A stretch of 51,990 nucleotides of DNA. It comes from Sphingobium sp. GTDB lineage: Bacteria; Pseudomonadota; Alphaproteobacteria; Sphingomonadales; Sphingomonadaceae. The stretch's first letter is position 1. Each line of letters begins with the position of its first letter. The notes under the pieces are model-generated. The model searched no databases. It saw only the letters and a program-made list of their open reading frames with translations, and was not told the DNA's origin. The stretch is taken from the NCBI GenBank assembly GCA_022652485.1, contig JALCRK010000023.1:1-51990 (forward strand), written 5' to 3'. Below, one piece after another: positions 1 through 8,711 of this stretch. Made by a program: the position numbers and the translations under genes.

Positions 1-1208
1 CACTTGGCGAGTCCTTGGCGCCCGTCGGCCAATTGCGCTTTACCCAAGCAGGTCCGCGTCAATTTTCAGCCTTCATGTATGACAAATCATGGGTCGACGA
101 TCCACGAGCTTTTGAAATCCAACCCGGCTACTCGCTTGATAGCGGACCATTCCACACTTCCGGGCAGGCGGGTTTGTCCCGCGACGCCCTTGCTGGCGTT
201 TTTGCGGATGCTGCACCCGATAGTTGGGGGCGACGCCTTCTTGAATTGGCCTATGGCAAGGGCTTGTCCGAGTTTGAGTATCTGACACTAACCGATGATC
301 ACTGCCGCCAGGGCGCGCTTCGTTTTCTGGATGACAATGGTGCCATCATTCGCGGAGCCGCTGTTGATGCCGTGCCCAGGGTCATCGATCTTGAAACGAT
401 CACCACCATTGCCCGTGCTTATGAGCAAGGCCATGATATCAGCCACGAGGAAATGCGGGCGCTGGCCGGAGCTGTCGGGTCAGGGGGAGCGAGGCCCAAG
501 GCCAATGTGAGGGATGGAGAAGATCTCTGGCTGGCGAAATTCACCTCAGTCCACGACCAGCAGCCGATCGAACGGGTAGAGGTGGCAACAATCAAACTGG
601 CGAAGGCCTGCGGTATCAGAACGCCTGATGTGCGGCTGGAACTAGGAGACACCCCTTTTCCGGTCGCCTTGGTCCAGCGCTTCGATCGCCGAGGCACAGC
701 CCGTATACCGTACATCTCGGCGCGCACTGCTTTGGGCAAGACTGGAACCGAACTTGGGTCATACACTGAAATCATAGACTTCATGCGAGCCAACTCGGCG
801 GATCCTGCCGCTGATTTCCGCGAACTTTTCCTCCGCTTGGTATTCACGATCCTCGTATCCAACAAAGATGACCACCTAAAAAATCATGGGTTTCTGTATG
901 TGGGCAACAACCGTTGGCGCCTGTCGCCAATGTTTGACGTGAACCCAGCGCCGGACCGGAACCCGCATCTTGAAACTTCCATCCTGGAAGGCGGTACGCA
1001 CGAGCGCTCAATCGCAATGGCGCTCGAAGCCTGCGCATTTTTCGAAATCGAAGAACCTGTTGCTCGAACGATTATTCGGCAAACAGCAGAGCAGATATCG
1101 CAAAGTTGGCGCGTTGCCTTACGAGAGGAAGGTGTTTCTGGGGCTCTTGCACGGGCGTATGAACCAGCCTTTGCAAACGATCAGATGGCAATAGCACTCA
1201 CACTATAA
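1..1208 (+). CDS. HipA-family protein kinase toxin, start outside window
   Basis: Kinase of the HipA family. Characterised members phosphorylate a translation component such as glutamyl-tRNA synthetase and are neutralised by a HipB partner. The frame is already open at base 3, reading LGESLAPVGQLRF, which belongs to the HipA N-terminal region; the start codon and any hipB therefore lie to the left, and the TTG at 15 is not a convincing start. About 401 residues are present. Seen in order: the glycine-rich loop GSGGARPKA, LWLAKF with the ATP-binding lysine, SNKDDHLKNHGF (catalytic-loop type D..H.KN) and LSPMFDVNP (metal-binding region). It ends 166 bp before the convergent integrase gene. It is distinct in sequence from the second HipA at 19986-21293. 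Family assignment is firm; target and toxicity are unknown. Confidence 0.85.
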   Translation, partial: LGESLAPVGQLRFTQAGPRQFSAFMYDKSWVDDPRAFEIQPGYSLDSGPFHTSGQAGLSRDALAGVFADAAPDSWGRRLLELAYGKGLSEFEYLTLTDDHCRQGALRFLDDNGAIIRGAAVDAVPRVIDLETITTIARAYEQGHDISHEEMRALAGAVGSGGARPKANVRDGEDLWLAKFTSVHDQQPIERVEVATIKLAKACGIRTPDVRLELGDTPFPVALVQRFDRRGTARIPYISARTALGKTGTELGSYTEIIDFMRANSADPAADFRELFLRLVFTILVSNKDDHLKNHGFLYVGNNRWRLSPMFDVNPAPDRNPHLETSILEGGTHERSIAMALEACAFFEIEEPVARTIIRQTAEQISQSWRVALREEGVSGALARAYEPAFANDQMAIALTL

Positions 1209-1374
1209 CGCCATATTTGAAAGATAAAATGCCACTATAATTCACATATGATGGACAAATAGCTTTGCGGACCTGTCGTGGTCATGCGGTCCCATATGGG
1301 TGACGGCGGCGCAGCATTGGTTACAAGATCATCACGCCAGCGCCGCGGGCATATCCGCTAGCTTTCGCTATGGA

Positions 1375-2640
1375 TTAGGCTTGAGGCAGCTTTTCCAATC
1401 GCTTTGCACCCATTTCGAGCAACCGGGCGATTTCATCGGATGTCCGCTGGACGGCAAGCTTGAGTGCGTCGTCAATGTGGATGTAATCCTGCGTCACATT
1501 CTGCGAGGCATGGCCCAACATGGCACGGATCGTCAGTTCGGAGAACCCGAGTTCGCCGGCCATACTGCCGAATGTGTGCCGCAATGTATGAGGCGTAACG
1601 CCTTTCAATTCGACGAGCTGACAAACACGCTGGAGCACCGAGCCGACGGCGGTAAACGGTCCGTCTGATGACATGGACGGGAACACATAAGGGCTGCCCG
1701 CCACCTCTGGCTGCGTCATAACGACTTTGGCGGCTTCGGGTCCTAGCGCGCGGATCTGCGCATCGCTTTTCGTGTCAGGGAAGGCCACATAAAGGCCATG
1801 TGCATTGACCCAGGCGCGCTGCATCGCCTGCGCCTCCTCTCGCCGGTAGCCGGTAAGAATAAGGGTGCGGATGACCGCAAGGCCTGTCGGACTGTCTCCT
1901 CTGCGTTCGGCGTAGGCTAAGCCCTTGCCAAGCATTTCGATCTCTTTCGAGCTCAGGCGCCGGGTCCGCTTCTGGGTCGCAAGCTTTTTAGCGCCCTTGG
2001 TAGGATGCTGATCAATCAGGCCCTTGTGCTTGGCGTGGCCAAGGATCGCCTGCAATGTGCCGACGCAGCGGCCTGCTACGCCGGGGCCACCGGTGGCTTT
2101 CCCACCGCGGCCGCCAGATCGCAGCTTCGCGGTTTTGCCGTGCAGAACGTCGGTCTGCATCTTCTCGACATCGGCAATCGTCAGGTGCCGCGCTTTGCGG
2201 TTACCGAGCAGCGGCTTGATGTGCGTCTCAATGCGGCTCTCATCCATGTTCAGGGAAGACGTCTTGATCGGACGGTTCCGGCGGCCAAGCAGATTTCCGG
2301 CGCGAGCCTCCTTCAGATACCAGTCGCACATCGCCGTGACCGTCATCTCTGCGCGCGCCGCGATCACCTCTTCTGCAGGGTCCAGGCCCGCCGCAACTTC
2401 ACCCAGTTTGATCTTGGCCAGATCGCGGGCCTGCTCGACGGTGATCAAACCAAAACGCCCGATCTTGACCCGGCGAATACGCCCTTCCTGGTTCACATAT
2501 TGGATGACGAACGACTTCACGCCGCTCGCTCCAACCCTAATTCCGAACCCTTTGATCTCGGTGTCCCAAAGGAAGCTCTGTCCGGATGCCGGAATCGATA
2601 AAGCGTCGATATTCCGCTTGTTTAGCTTCGCCAGTGCCAT
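1375..2640 (-). CDS. P4-type tyrosine integrase 1 (island A)
   Basis: Site-specific recombinase of 421 residues that should integrate and excise island A at tRNA-Gly. The N-terminus (about 1-95) is the DUF4102-type arm-binding domain, with TEIKGFGIRV and TVEQARDLAKIKLG. The C-terminal catalytic domain shows the full set R266, K291, H351-x-x-R354, H377 and nucleophile Y386. The ATG at 2640 begins MALAKLNKRNID, the usual start for this family. The gene points away from att1, which lies 181 bp upstream of its start. It shares long blocks with integrase 2, such as GVTPHTLRHTF and MAGELGFSELTI, so the two are clearly related but divergent. No frameshift is seen, so it is probably functional. Confidence 0.93.
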   Translation of the reverse strand: MALAKLNKRNIDALSIPASGQSFLWDTEIKGFGIRVGASGVKSFVIQYVNQEGRIRRVKIGRFGLITVEQARDLAKIKLGEVAAGLDPAEEVIAARAEMTVTAMCDWYLKEARAGNLLGRRNRPIKTSSLNMDESRIETHIKPLLGNRKARHLTIADVEKMQTDVLHGKTAKLRSGGRGGKATGGPGVAGRCVGTLQAILGHAKHKGLIDQHPTKGAKKLATQKRTRRLSSKEIEMLGKGLAYAERRGDSPTGLAVIRTLILTGYRREEAQAMQRAWVNAHGLYVAFPDTKSDAQIRALGPEAAKVVMTQPEVAGSPYVFPSMSSDGPFTAVGSVLQRVCQLVELKGVTPHTLRHTFGSMAGELGFSELTIRAMLGHASQNVTQDYIHIDDALKLAVQRTSDEIARLLEMGAKRLEKLPQA

Positions 2641-3063
2641 TCAGACCTCCAAATCATATTACGCGGACCCTGCCGGAGGGCAAAAGTAACAGTAACGTAA
2701 TAGGATTTTATCGTTTCGAGGCCAAGAGACGGAAATGCGCTTCGGCGTAAAAACTCATAAACCGTTGTTTTATAGTAATATCTACAACCGCCGGATACTG
2801 CGGAAAAGGCTGACCCTAACGTTGCCAAGGTTGGGGTCGAGGGTTCGAATCCCTTCGCCCGCTCCATCGACAAATCTACGATATTTGTGCCTTACGTGCG
2901 CCATTGTGCTCCGGGTTCGCGCCTTATCGCCAAATTGTAACCAACACGCTCGGTTAACGAAGGTTCGGATCGAAGGTTTGATTCCGCACCTTGGCGCAAA
3001 AGTGAGCCAATAAATTGGCTAAGAAAATGAGAATATGATAGCGACTACGCGCTACCGGTCGGC
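2641..3063. other. Intergenic region between integrase 1 and island B, containing att1
   Basis: No credible gene is present. The stretch holds the upstream region of integrase 1, the att1 repeat at 2822-2866, and about 200 bp of island B DNA before the FMN reductase stop. Near the integrase start are ATTACG at 2658-2663 and its inverse CGTAAT at 2696-2701, plus a doubled AGTAAC; these could be integrase arm sites or an operator, but they are short. No complete tRNA can be folded here because no D-arm precedes att1. Confidence 0.6.
2822..2866 (+). repeat. att1: tRNA-Gly(GCC) 3' half, direct repeat copy 1
   Basis: A 45-bp segment identical to 23050-23094. It begins with TTGCCAA (the anticodon loop, anticodon GCC), then GGTTG (3' side of the anticodon stem), a short variable region, the T-arm GAGGG-TTCGAAT-CCCTT, the acceptor strand CGCCCGC, discriminator T and CCA. 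Bases before it do not form a D-arm or a matching anticodon stem, so it is only a tRNA half. This is the usual footprint of tyrosine-integrase insertion with crossover in the anticodon loop. It marks the boundary between islands A and B. Confidence 0.9.
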
Positions 3064-3669
3064 TCAGAGCGACACAAGCGGGCGCACAGTGTGACACAGG
3101 GCACAAAACCGCTCAATTGCTTCGCGCAAGAAGTTACGATCACTTTCCTGCCGCAATCTGAGTTCAGGCGTAAAGTGATCCGCGGCATAGGGAAGCGCCA
3201 CCTCGCGGCCCGGCTGAACGATCGCCCCCATGGCGGACAGCACCTGCCGCACCTGATACTGCGCGAGGGCGCCGCCCATGCCGCCCGTTGCCGTGCCGAT
3301 CAGCAACACGCATTTGCCATAGAGCGGCGGATCGGGCGGACGTGAAAGCCAGTCGAGCGCGTTTTTCAGTACGCCCGGCATGCCGCGATTATATTCGGGA
3401 CACGCGATCACCACTGCATCGGCCGCAGCAAAGAAGGCGCGCATGTCCGCAACCGGAGCAGGATCAGCTTCCCCGCGCAGATCCTCGTTATAATGCGGCA
3501 GTTCGGCCAAATCGCCATAGAGGACGAAGTGCGCATGGGGAGGAGCCAGCATTGCCGCCTCGCGCAGCAGCGCACTGTTGAACGACGCGCAACGCAAGCT
3601 GCCCGACAGCCCTGCAAGACGCAGCGCCGGCTCCCCCCTCCCCCGCCCTTCCGCTACCTCCTCGTACAT
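3064..3669 (-). CDS. NAD(P)H-dependent FMN reductase family protein
   Basis: Flavodoxin-fold reductase of 201 residues that would pass electrons from NAD(P)H to FMN or a quinone-like acceptor. Seen: the FMN phosphate-binding motif GSLRCASFN near residue 23 and the family signature PEYNRGMPGVLKNALDWL near residue 110. The ATG at 3669 is chosen because it overlaps the TonB-receptor stop as TGATG, implying translational coupling; a TTG one codon earlier is possible. It is the last gene of the VOC, hydrolase, receptor, reductase operon. No flavin-dependent monooxygenase is visible in the island, so its electron acceptor is unknown; it might reduce a quinone intermediate instead. Confidence 0.85.
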   Translation of the reverse strand: MYEEVAEGRGRGEPALRLAGLSGSLRCASFNSALLREAAMLAPPHAHFVLYGDLAELPHYNEDLRGEADPAPVADMRAFFAAADAVVIACPEYNRGMPGVLKNALDWLSRPPDPPLYGKCVLLIGTATGGMGGALAQYQVRQVLSAMGAIVQPGREVALPYAADHFTPELRLRQESDRNFLREAIERFCALCHTVRPLVSL

Positions 3670-5798
3670 CAATAACGGGCGGAGAAGCGCACGCCATATG
3701 TGCGGGGCGGGGCGTAGGATGTGCGATCCGCGTTGGCGGAAGGCACGACATAATTGGCATAGCGTGTGTCGGTGAGGTTGCGACCGAACGCCTCGATCGA
3801 AAAGACATCGCCGGGAAGGGCATAGCCCAATGTGCCGTTGAGCACGCCATAACCGCCCGTTTTCACCCGCGCGCCCGGCGCCCAGAATATAGCATCCGTG
3901 ACGTAAAGATTAGCACTGGCGAACAGACGGCTCTCATCCGCCATACGATGATCGAAGGACAGACCGACATTGCCGCTGAACTCCGGCGTCCGCGGCAGAG
4001 GATTACCCGACGCATCGCCAATGGTGAGCTGGTTACCCCCTGTCGCGCGCGGGATATAGATTTCGGCGCGCGGGAAGCTCGTATAGCGGCTATGAATCCA
4101 GGACAGCCCCGCCTGTAGCTGAAAATCGCTGCCCAGCGCAGCATAGATATCGGCGTCTGCGCCATAGATACGTGCCGATGCCGCATTTTGCAGGCTCACC
4201 GCGCTGTTGCCCGGTACCTGCGAGCGAACCTGAATGTCGCGGAAGCGAGTATGGAAGGCGGCAATGTTGATGCGCAGCTTCCGGTCCGCCAGATCATTCT
4301 TGAGGCCGATCTCGAGGCTGTCGACCGTCTCCGGCTTCACTGAAACCGGCGGGCCGAACAGCGTGTTGTAGACGCCGCTCTTGTAGCCGCGATTGTAGCT
4401 CGCATAGGCCAACGTCGCGCCGTTCAGCCGCTGATCGTAGGCGATACGCCATGTGGGGCGCTTCCAGCTATCCGAAACCGGGCTGGCGGGCGCGAACGAG
4501 CGGCGGTAATCCTTCTTGTCGTAGGAATAGCGCGCGCCGACCGTCAGCCTGCCGCCACCACCTATATGCAGGCTTGTCTGGCCGAAGATCGCCGCCGAGA
4601 CGGACTTGGAAAACAGGCGCGAGCTGCTCTGGCGCACGCCATTGGCGTAAACATCAATCGGGTTCCAGCCCGCATCCGCGTTCATATAAAAGGCGCCGAC
4701 GATCCACTCCAGCGGCGCGCCATCGGGCGAAAGAAGCTGCACCTCCTGCGTGAGCTGGCGGTAATTCTGGTGCGTGATCGTGTCGGACAGGGGGGCGCTG
4801 CTGTCGTCACCGTCGAGATACTGATCTCCGGCGGTACGGCGATAGGCGGTGATCGAGACGAGCTTCGCCGCGCCCATATCCACCGCCGCCGTGGCGCTCA
4901 GCCCCCAGTCCTTCACCCGGCCGAGATCATCGCGACTGTTATAATAGAGCCCCGGCGTCGTGCTGTAGGTTCCGGGCAGGATCGTCGCAGCGGGAATGGT
5001 GCCTTGGGCGGGCTGGCGCGCATTGGCGAGCGTGTTGCGAAAATCGGCATAGTCCCCCGCCAGCGTGAGCCGCAGCGCGGAGGACAGATCGGCCACCAGC
5101 TTCGAGCGCAGATAGGTGCCATCCTCGAACACGATCCGGTGGCCAGTGCCGAGATTGCGGTAATAGCCGTTGCCCTGATCGGAGACGCTCACCGCCAGAT
5201 CGGCAGCTATCCCCGACGCAATGCCGCCCGCGATATAGGCCTGCCCCGCAATGCGCTGGTAATTGCCATACGAGATATTACCGCGCATATGCAGCCCTTC
5301 GTCCGGCGTCTCGGTGATGACATTGATGAGGCCACCGGTAGAATTTCGTCCGTAAAGCGTGCCCTGCGGGCCTTTCAACACCTCGATCCGCGCGATATTG
5401 TTGAGCGCGAAGGTGCCCGCGTTCATGCTGGCGATATAGACGCCATCGACATAAGTCGCGACGCTGGCCTCGTTGCCGGGGGAGAAGCTGTCCGTCCCCA
5501 CGCCGCGAATATAAGGCTGGGCGAACACGGCCGTCTGCGAAAAATTGAGCGAGGGGGTTGCCAGCGTCAGATCCGACACGGACTGGATATTGGCGCGGAC
5601 AAGCTGGTTCGCGGTCAGCGCGGTAATCGCGATCGGCACGTTCTGGAGCTTCTCGCCCCGCTTTTGCGCGGTGACGACAATCTCCTCCAGCCCGCCTTCG
5701 GTCGTAGCGGCATCCTCCTGCGCCTGCGCAGCACACGCCCAGACCAGCACCGCCCCTGCGGCACCGATCAGCCACTTCGTCGCGTCTGTTTTTCTCAT
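3669..5798 (-). CDS. TonB-dependent outer-membrane receptor 1
   Basis: A 709-residue outer-membrane gated channel, expected to import the substrate of the island pathway using TonB/ExbBD energy. Residues 1-26 form a signal peptide ending AQA. The TonB box and plug start follow (LEEIVVTAQKR, residues about 37-47), then the plug motif TLYGRNSTGGLINVIT. The C-terminal strand ends in RFSARY, with the terminal aromatic residue needed for barrel assembly. The ATG at 5798 has a strong ribosome site, AAGGAGGG, 7 bp upstream. It sits 52 bp after the alpha/beta hydrolase gene in the same operon. The sequence resembles receptors for organic compounds in sphingomonads more than siderophore receptors, but the ligand cannot be read from it. 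Confidence 0.92.
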   Translation of the reverse strand: MRKTDATKWLIGAAGAVLVWACAAQAQEDAATTEGGLEEIVVTAQKRGEKLQNVPIAITALTANQLVRANIQSVSDLTLATPSLNFSQTAVFAQPYIRGVGTDSFSPGNEASVATYVDGVYIASMNAGTFALNNIARIEVLKGPQGTLYGRNSTGGLINVITETPDEGLHMRGNISYGNYQRIAGQAYIAGGIASGIAADLAVSVSDQGNGYYRNLGTGHRIVFEDGTYLRSKLVADLSSALRLTLAGDYADFRNTLANARQPAQGTIPAATILPGTYSTTPGLYYNSRDDLGRVKDWGLSATAAVDMGAAKLVSITAYRRTAGDQYLDGDDSSAPLSDTITHQNYRQLTQEVQLLSPDGAPLEWIVGAFYMNADAGWNPIDVYANGVRQSSSRLFSKSVSAAIFGQTSLHIGGGGRLTVGARYSYDKKDYRRSFAPASPVSDSWKRPTWRIAYDQRLNGATLAYASYNRGYKSGVYNTLFGPPVSVKPETVDSLEIGLKNDLADRKLRINIAAFHTRFRDIQVRSQVPGNSAVSLQNAASARIYGADADIYAALGSDFQLQAGLSWIHSRYTSFPRAEIYIPRATGGNQLTIGDASGNPLPRTPEFSGNVGLSFDHRMADESRLFASANLYVTDAIFWAPGARVKTGGYGVLNGTLGYALPGDVFSIEAFGRNLTDTRYANYVVPSANADRTSYAPPRTYGVRFSARY

Positions 5799-5850
5799 GG
5801 TGCTTCCCTCCTTATAGATGGGCCGCGTTCCTGTGCGCGGCCTCTGTCAT

Positions 5851-7080
5851 TCAATCGGCGAGTGCTGGCCCGCGCGCTGCCTCCGGCACCCGGAAATCCC
5901 GCGCGCGCAGCCACTCCCGCACCTCCTCCACCGCCTGCACGAGCAGATGAGGCTGCTGCTGATAATAATGCGTGGCGTGCTCGATACGGCGGAACGTCTT
6001 GTCGCGGCTGCCCAGCGCTTCGAATATCAGGCGCGGATGGGCGGCGGGCGTCGCGTCGTCGGCGCCGTTCTCGATCACCAACGCGGGCACGCTGATCCGG
6101 GGCGCGTTCATCATGGTGCGCGCATTGGAGCGGTCATAGGACCATTGTGACAGCCATGCCCGCAGCGTGGTATAGCGCGCCAGCCCGACCGGGCCGACAT
6201 TGGCGGTGCGCGGATCGCCGAGATAGCACCAGTCTGCCCGGCGACCATTGGGATCGACAGCGGGATCGATCCAGCGCGGATCGCACATCGTGCGGTGGAC
6301 CATGAAGCCGCGCTCCAGCTCGGCGCCGCCGCGCGTTTTCAGGCGATCGAGCATTTCCTCCGCCCAGACAGTGATACGCTCGTTGCGCGCGACCTGCGCC
6401 GCTCGAAAATGCGCCAGAAAATCCGCGCTGAAGGGTGATCGATGGCGTGGATCGGGCGCGTAAATATCCAGATCCGGGTCGCGCAGATCGGGGTTGCTTT
6501 CATCCAGCACCGAAGGATCAATCCACTCGGTCAATGTCTCCGCCCGGCTCAGATGCGCGGCGATGCTGAGCACCGCATCCGCTGGCGGGAGCGCCGCCGC
6601 CCTAAGATCGAGCGGATCCCCTGCGGGTGTCATGGTGACGGTCGGCCGTTCCGCCTGCGCCTGATAGAAGAGCGAGAGCGAGCCGCCCCCGCTCCACCCG
6701 GCCAGCACCACCTTGCGATAACCGAGATTGTCCCGCGCATGGCGGACGTAGGCGCCCATATCGAGCGCGACCTTCTCCATGATGAGCGCGGTATCGTTGC
6801 GCAGATAGCGCGAGCCGCCGCACATCACATGAAAGCCCGCCGCCGCCATCGCCGTGGGCAACGGCAGCAGGCCGAGCGAAGATGCGGGATGCATGAAGAG
6901 GATGAGGGTGTCGCGTTCCTCACCCTCCCCAGCACCCCGCGGCGTGAGCAGATGCCCCTCCAGGAACACCCGCCCGCTGCGCCCGACAAAACCGTAAACC
7001 TCCGTGAAAGCCGCCGACTCATCGAACGAGATAGTGAACGCCTCGCGCCGGAAGGCTTCGCGGAGCAACTCCACTTTCAT
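5851..7080 (-). CDS. Alpha/beta-hydrolase, possibly an esterase or C-C hydrolase
   Basis: A 409-residue alpha/beta-hydrolase with no signal peptide, so cytoplasmic. Seen: the nucleophile elbow GWSGGG (S130), the acid loop ENGADD (D341) and the histidine loop IEHATHY (H368 or H371), in canonical order. A long insertion (about residues 145-325) between nucleophile and acid forms a large lid, rich in W, D and R. The ATG at 7080 is chosen over one ten codons upstream because it overlaps the VOC stop as ATGA and has AAGGAG upstream. The family includes esterases, lactonases and meta-cleavage-product hydrolases, and the reaction is not determined. Its coupling to the VOC gene suggests consecutive steps. 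Confidence 0.85.
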   Translation of the reverse strand: MKVELLREAFRREAFTISFDESAAFTEVYGFVGRSGRVFLEGHLLTPRGAGEGEERDTLILFMHPASSLGLLPLPTAMAAAGFHVMCGGSRYLRNDTALIMEKVALDMGAYVRHARDNLGYRKVVLAGWSGGGSLSLFYQAQAERPTVTMTPAGDPLDLRAAALPPADAVLSIAAHLSRAETLTEWIDPSVLDESNPDLRDPDLDIYAPDPRHRSPFSADFLAHFRAAQVARNERITVWAEEMLDRLKTRGGAELERGFMVHRTMCDPRWIDPAVDPNGRRADWCYLGDPRTANVGPVGLARYTTLRAWLSQWSYDRSNARTMMNAPRISVPALVIENGADDATPAAHPRLIFEALGSRDKTFRRIEHATHYYQQQPHLLVQAVEEVREWLRARDFRVPEAARGPALAD

Positions 7081-7574
7081 GGCCGTACGCGCTCCTTGAG
7101 GGCGCTCCATTTATCCATCTGCACGGGGGCAAGATCGGCGAAGCCCCGCCACATCTCCGTGCTGTCCGTCCGCACTGCCATTTCGAGGCGGTGGCCGTTG
7201 GGATCATAGAAATACCAGCTATCGCACATGCCGTGGCTCACCGGGCCGATCACCTCGACCCCGGCGGCACGGAGCCGCGCGCTCAGGGCTTCCGCCGCCT
7301 CATGGCTCTCCATTTCCAGTGCCAGATGCTGCGCCCAGTCCGGCGAAGGTGGCCCCGCCGGTCCATGATCGTGCAATATATCGAAGAAGGCGATGAACGA
7401 GCCATCGGCCATCTCGAAGAAGATATGGTTGTGCGGCTCTGCCTGCGCGAGCGACGGCACATAATCCTGCACCAGTGCCGCGGCGAATTTGAGACCCAGC
7501 AGATCGGCATAGAAAGCGCGCGTCTGCTCCGCATCGAGGCAGCGATAGGCGACATGGTGAAGGCGTTTGAACAT
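7077..7574 (-). CDS. VOC-superfamily metalloenzyme (glyoxalase / one-domain extradiol dioxygenase type)
   Basis: A 165-residue vicinal-oxygen-chelate protein built from two beta-alpha-beta-beta-beta modules. Candidate metal ligands are H7 (LHHVAY), H83 (QHLALEM) and E131 (GHRLEMA), with E54 in the position used by glyoxalases. The ATG at 7574 starts MFKRLHHVAY as in homologous VOC proteins; a TTG 39 bases upstream would add an unlikely tail. It is the first gene of the minus-strand operon, facing the LysR gene. One-domain VOC enzymes can be dioxygenases, isomerases, epimerases or glyoxalases. A ring-cleaving role beside an alpha/beta hydrolase is attractive but not proven. Confidence 0.85.
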   Translation of the reverse strand: MFKRLHHVAYRCLDAEQTRAFYADLLGLKFAAALVQDYVPSLAQAEPHNHIFFEMADGSFIAFFDILHDHGPAGPPSPDWAQHLALEMESHEAAEALSARLRAAGVEVIGPVSHGMCDSWYFYDPNGHRLEMAVRTDSTEMWRGFADLAPVQMDKWSALKERVRP

Positions 7575-7639
7575 GGCAGCGCAAAGTCCGTCTGTTGCGG
7601 GGATTGACAACAAACTGACAGCGGCAGATCATTCCGTCT

Positions 7640-7659
7640 AATAATGGATTTTAATTATT
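7640..7659. promoter_or_regulatory. Candidate LysR operator between the VOC operon and lysR
   Basis: The palindrome AATAATGGATTTTAATTATT has 6-bp inverted arms and contains the T-N11-A spacing typical of LysR-type binding boxes. It lies in the 123-bp gap between the divergent VOC and LysR genes, where an autoregulatory and activating site is expected. The palindrome is seen directly; binding is inferred. Confidence 0.5.
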
Positions 7660-7697
7660 TCATGTTCTTGATGCATGAGTAAGACGGAGAGGCCATC

Positions 7698-8630
7698 ATG
7701 CTCACGCAGTACCGCTATTTCGCCGCGATCATCGACCACGGGGGCGTTACAGCGGCGGCCCATGCGCTCGCCATCTCTCAACCCGCCATATCGCGGAGCC
7801 TGCAATCGCTGGAGTTTCAGTTCGACGCAAAGCTGATCGACCGCGCGACATGGCAGCTCACCCCCATCGGCGCAATGGTGCTGCAACGCGCGCGCCTGCT
7901 GCTTGCCGAGCAAGGCTCGCTGATGGAGGATGTGAAAGCGCTGGCACAGCATGGCGAAGCGCAGGTCTTCGTCAATGGTGCGCCGATGACCGCCGTGGTG
8001 CTGATGCGGCGGATCATCACCCGGCTGGCCGCGACGCATACCAATATCCGTGTGTCCGTGCGCGGCGACAACGGCGCGAATTACGCATGGAAGCACGAGG
8101 CATTGCTGAAGGGCGACCTCGATGTGGCGCTCACCATTATCGATCCGGCCCATCAGACCAAGGGACTGGTCCAACTGCCGTTGTTCGAGCCGGAATTGCG
8201 CGTGATTGTGAGGCGTACTGAGGAAGGCGCATCACGCATATCCAGACTGGAGGAACTGATCGACCGGCGCTGGATCATGCCGCCTATGGGCAGCAGCCCG
8301 CGCGCGGTGGTGGAAAACGAGTTCCGGCTGTGCGGGCTGGAGCCGCCGCGCGACACAATCGAGATTTCCGACTGGCGCATCGCACTCGATCTGGTGCGGG
8401 AGACCAACTGGGTTACGGCTATTCCCTATCACCCCGCCTGTTTCGAGGATCAGTTCGACCGCCTGGAAGTGTTGACGATTCCGTTCAAGGCCCGGCCGCT
8501 CGGCATCGGCATCTATGTCCGTCCATTTGCGCTGCGTCGCCCGGCAACCGCCGCTTTCATCGAGGCGGCGACGGAAACGGTGAGCGCCTATGGGTCGGCT
8601 CCTTCGTCCATGCATCTTCCGCATCGATAG
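7698..8630 (+). CDS. LysR-family transcriptional regulator of the island catabolic genes
   Basis: A 310-residue LysR-type regulator. The N-terminal winged helix (about 1-65) reads LTQYRYFAAIIDHGGVTAAA and then AISQPAISRSLQSLE, the usual recognition-helix region. The remaining part is the two-lobe effector-binding domain. The ATG at 7698 is preceded by GGAGAGG. It is divergent from the VOC operon and 81 bp upstream of the aldehyde dehydrogenase operon, so it is well placed to control both. The inducer is probably the pathway substrate or an intermediate, which is inference from position. Confidence 0.92.
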   Translation: MLTQYRYFAAIIDHGGVTAAAHALAISQPAISRSLQSLEFQFDAKLIDRATWQLTPIGAMVLQRARLLLAEQGSLMEDVKALAQHGEAQVFVNGAPMTAVVLMRRIITRLAATHTNIRVSVRGDNGANYAWKHEALLKGDLDVALTIIDPAHQTKGLVQLPLFEPELRVIVRRTEEGASRISRLEELIDRRWIMPPMGSSPRAVVENEFRLCGLEPPRDTIEISDWRIALDLVRETNWVTAIPYHPACFEDQFDRLEVLTIPFKARPLGIGIYVRPFALRRPATAAFIEAATETVSAYGSAPSSMHLPHR

Positions 8631-8631
8631 A

Positions 8632-8650
8632 TACCATAATTCGATTGGTA
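8632..8650. promoter_or_regulatory. Inverted repeat upstream of the aldehyde dehydrogenase operon
   Basis: The sequence TACCATAATTCGATTGGTA has perfect 5-bp arms around a 9-bp spacer and lies just after the lysR stop, 62 bp before the aldehyde dehydrogenase start. It shares ATAAT-N3-AT with the operator candidates at 7641 and 18922. It could be a regulator site; this is inference from position and symmetry. Confidence 0.35.
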
Positions 8651-8711
8651 GCGCATAGGGCTGCGGCGTTACTTTCTTCCGCAAACAACTCCAGCGGAGG
8701 AGCACGGAAAA

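Larger units (their letters stand above)
1..2866. mobile_element. Right end of genomic island A (partial)
   Basis: This stretch holds a HipA-family kinase gene, a P4-type integrase and, at its right edge, a 45-bp copy of the 3' half of tRNA-Gly(GCC). The same order (hipA, integrase, tRNA 3' half) recurs at the right end of the next island, so this is read as the end of a separate integrated element whose body lies left of the window. The left boundary and the intact tRNA are not visible. The order is seen directly; the island interpretation is inference. Confidence 0.65.
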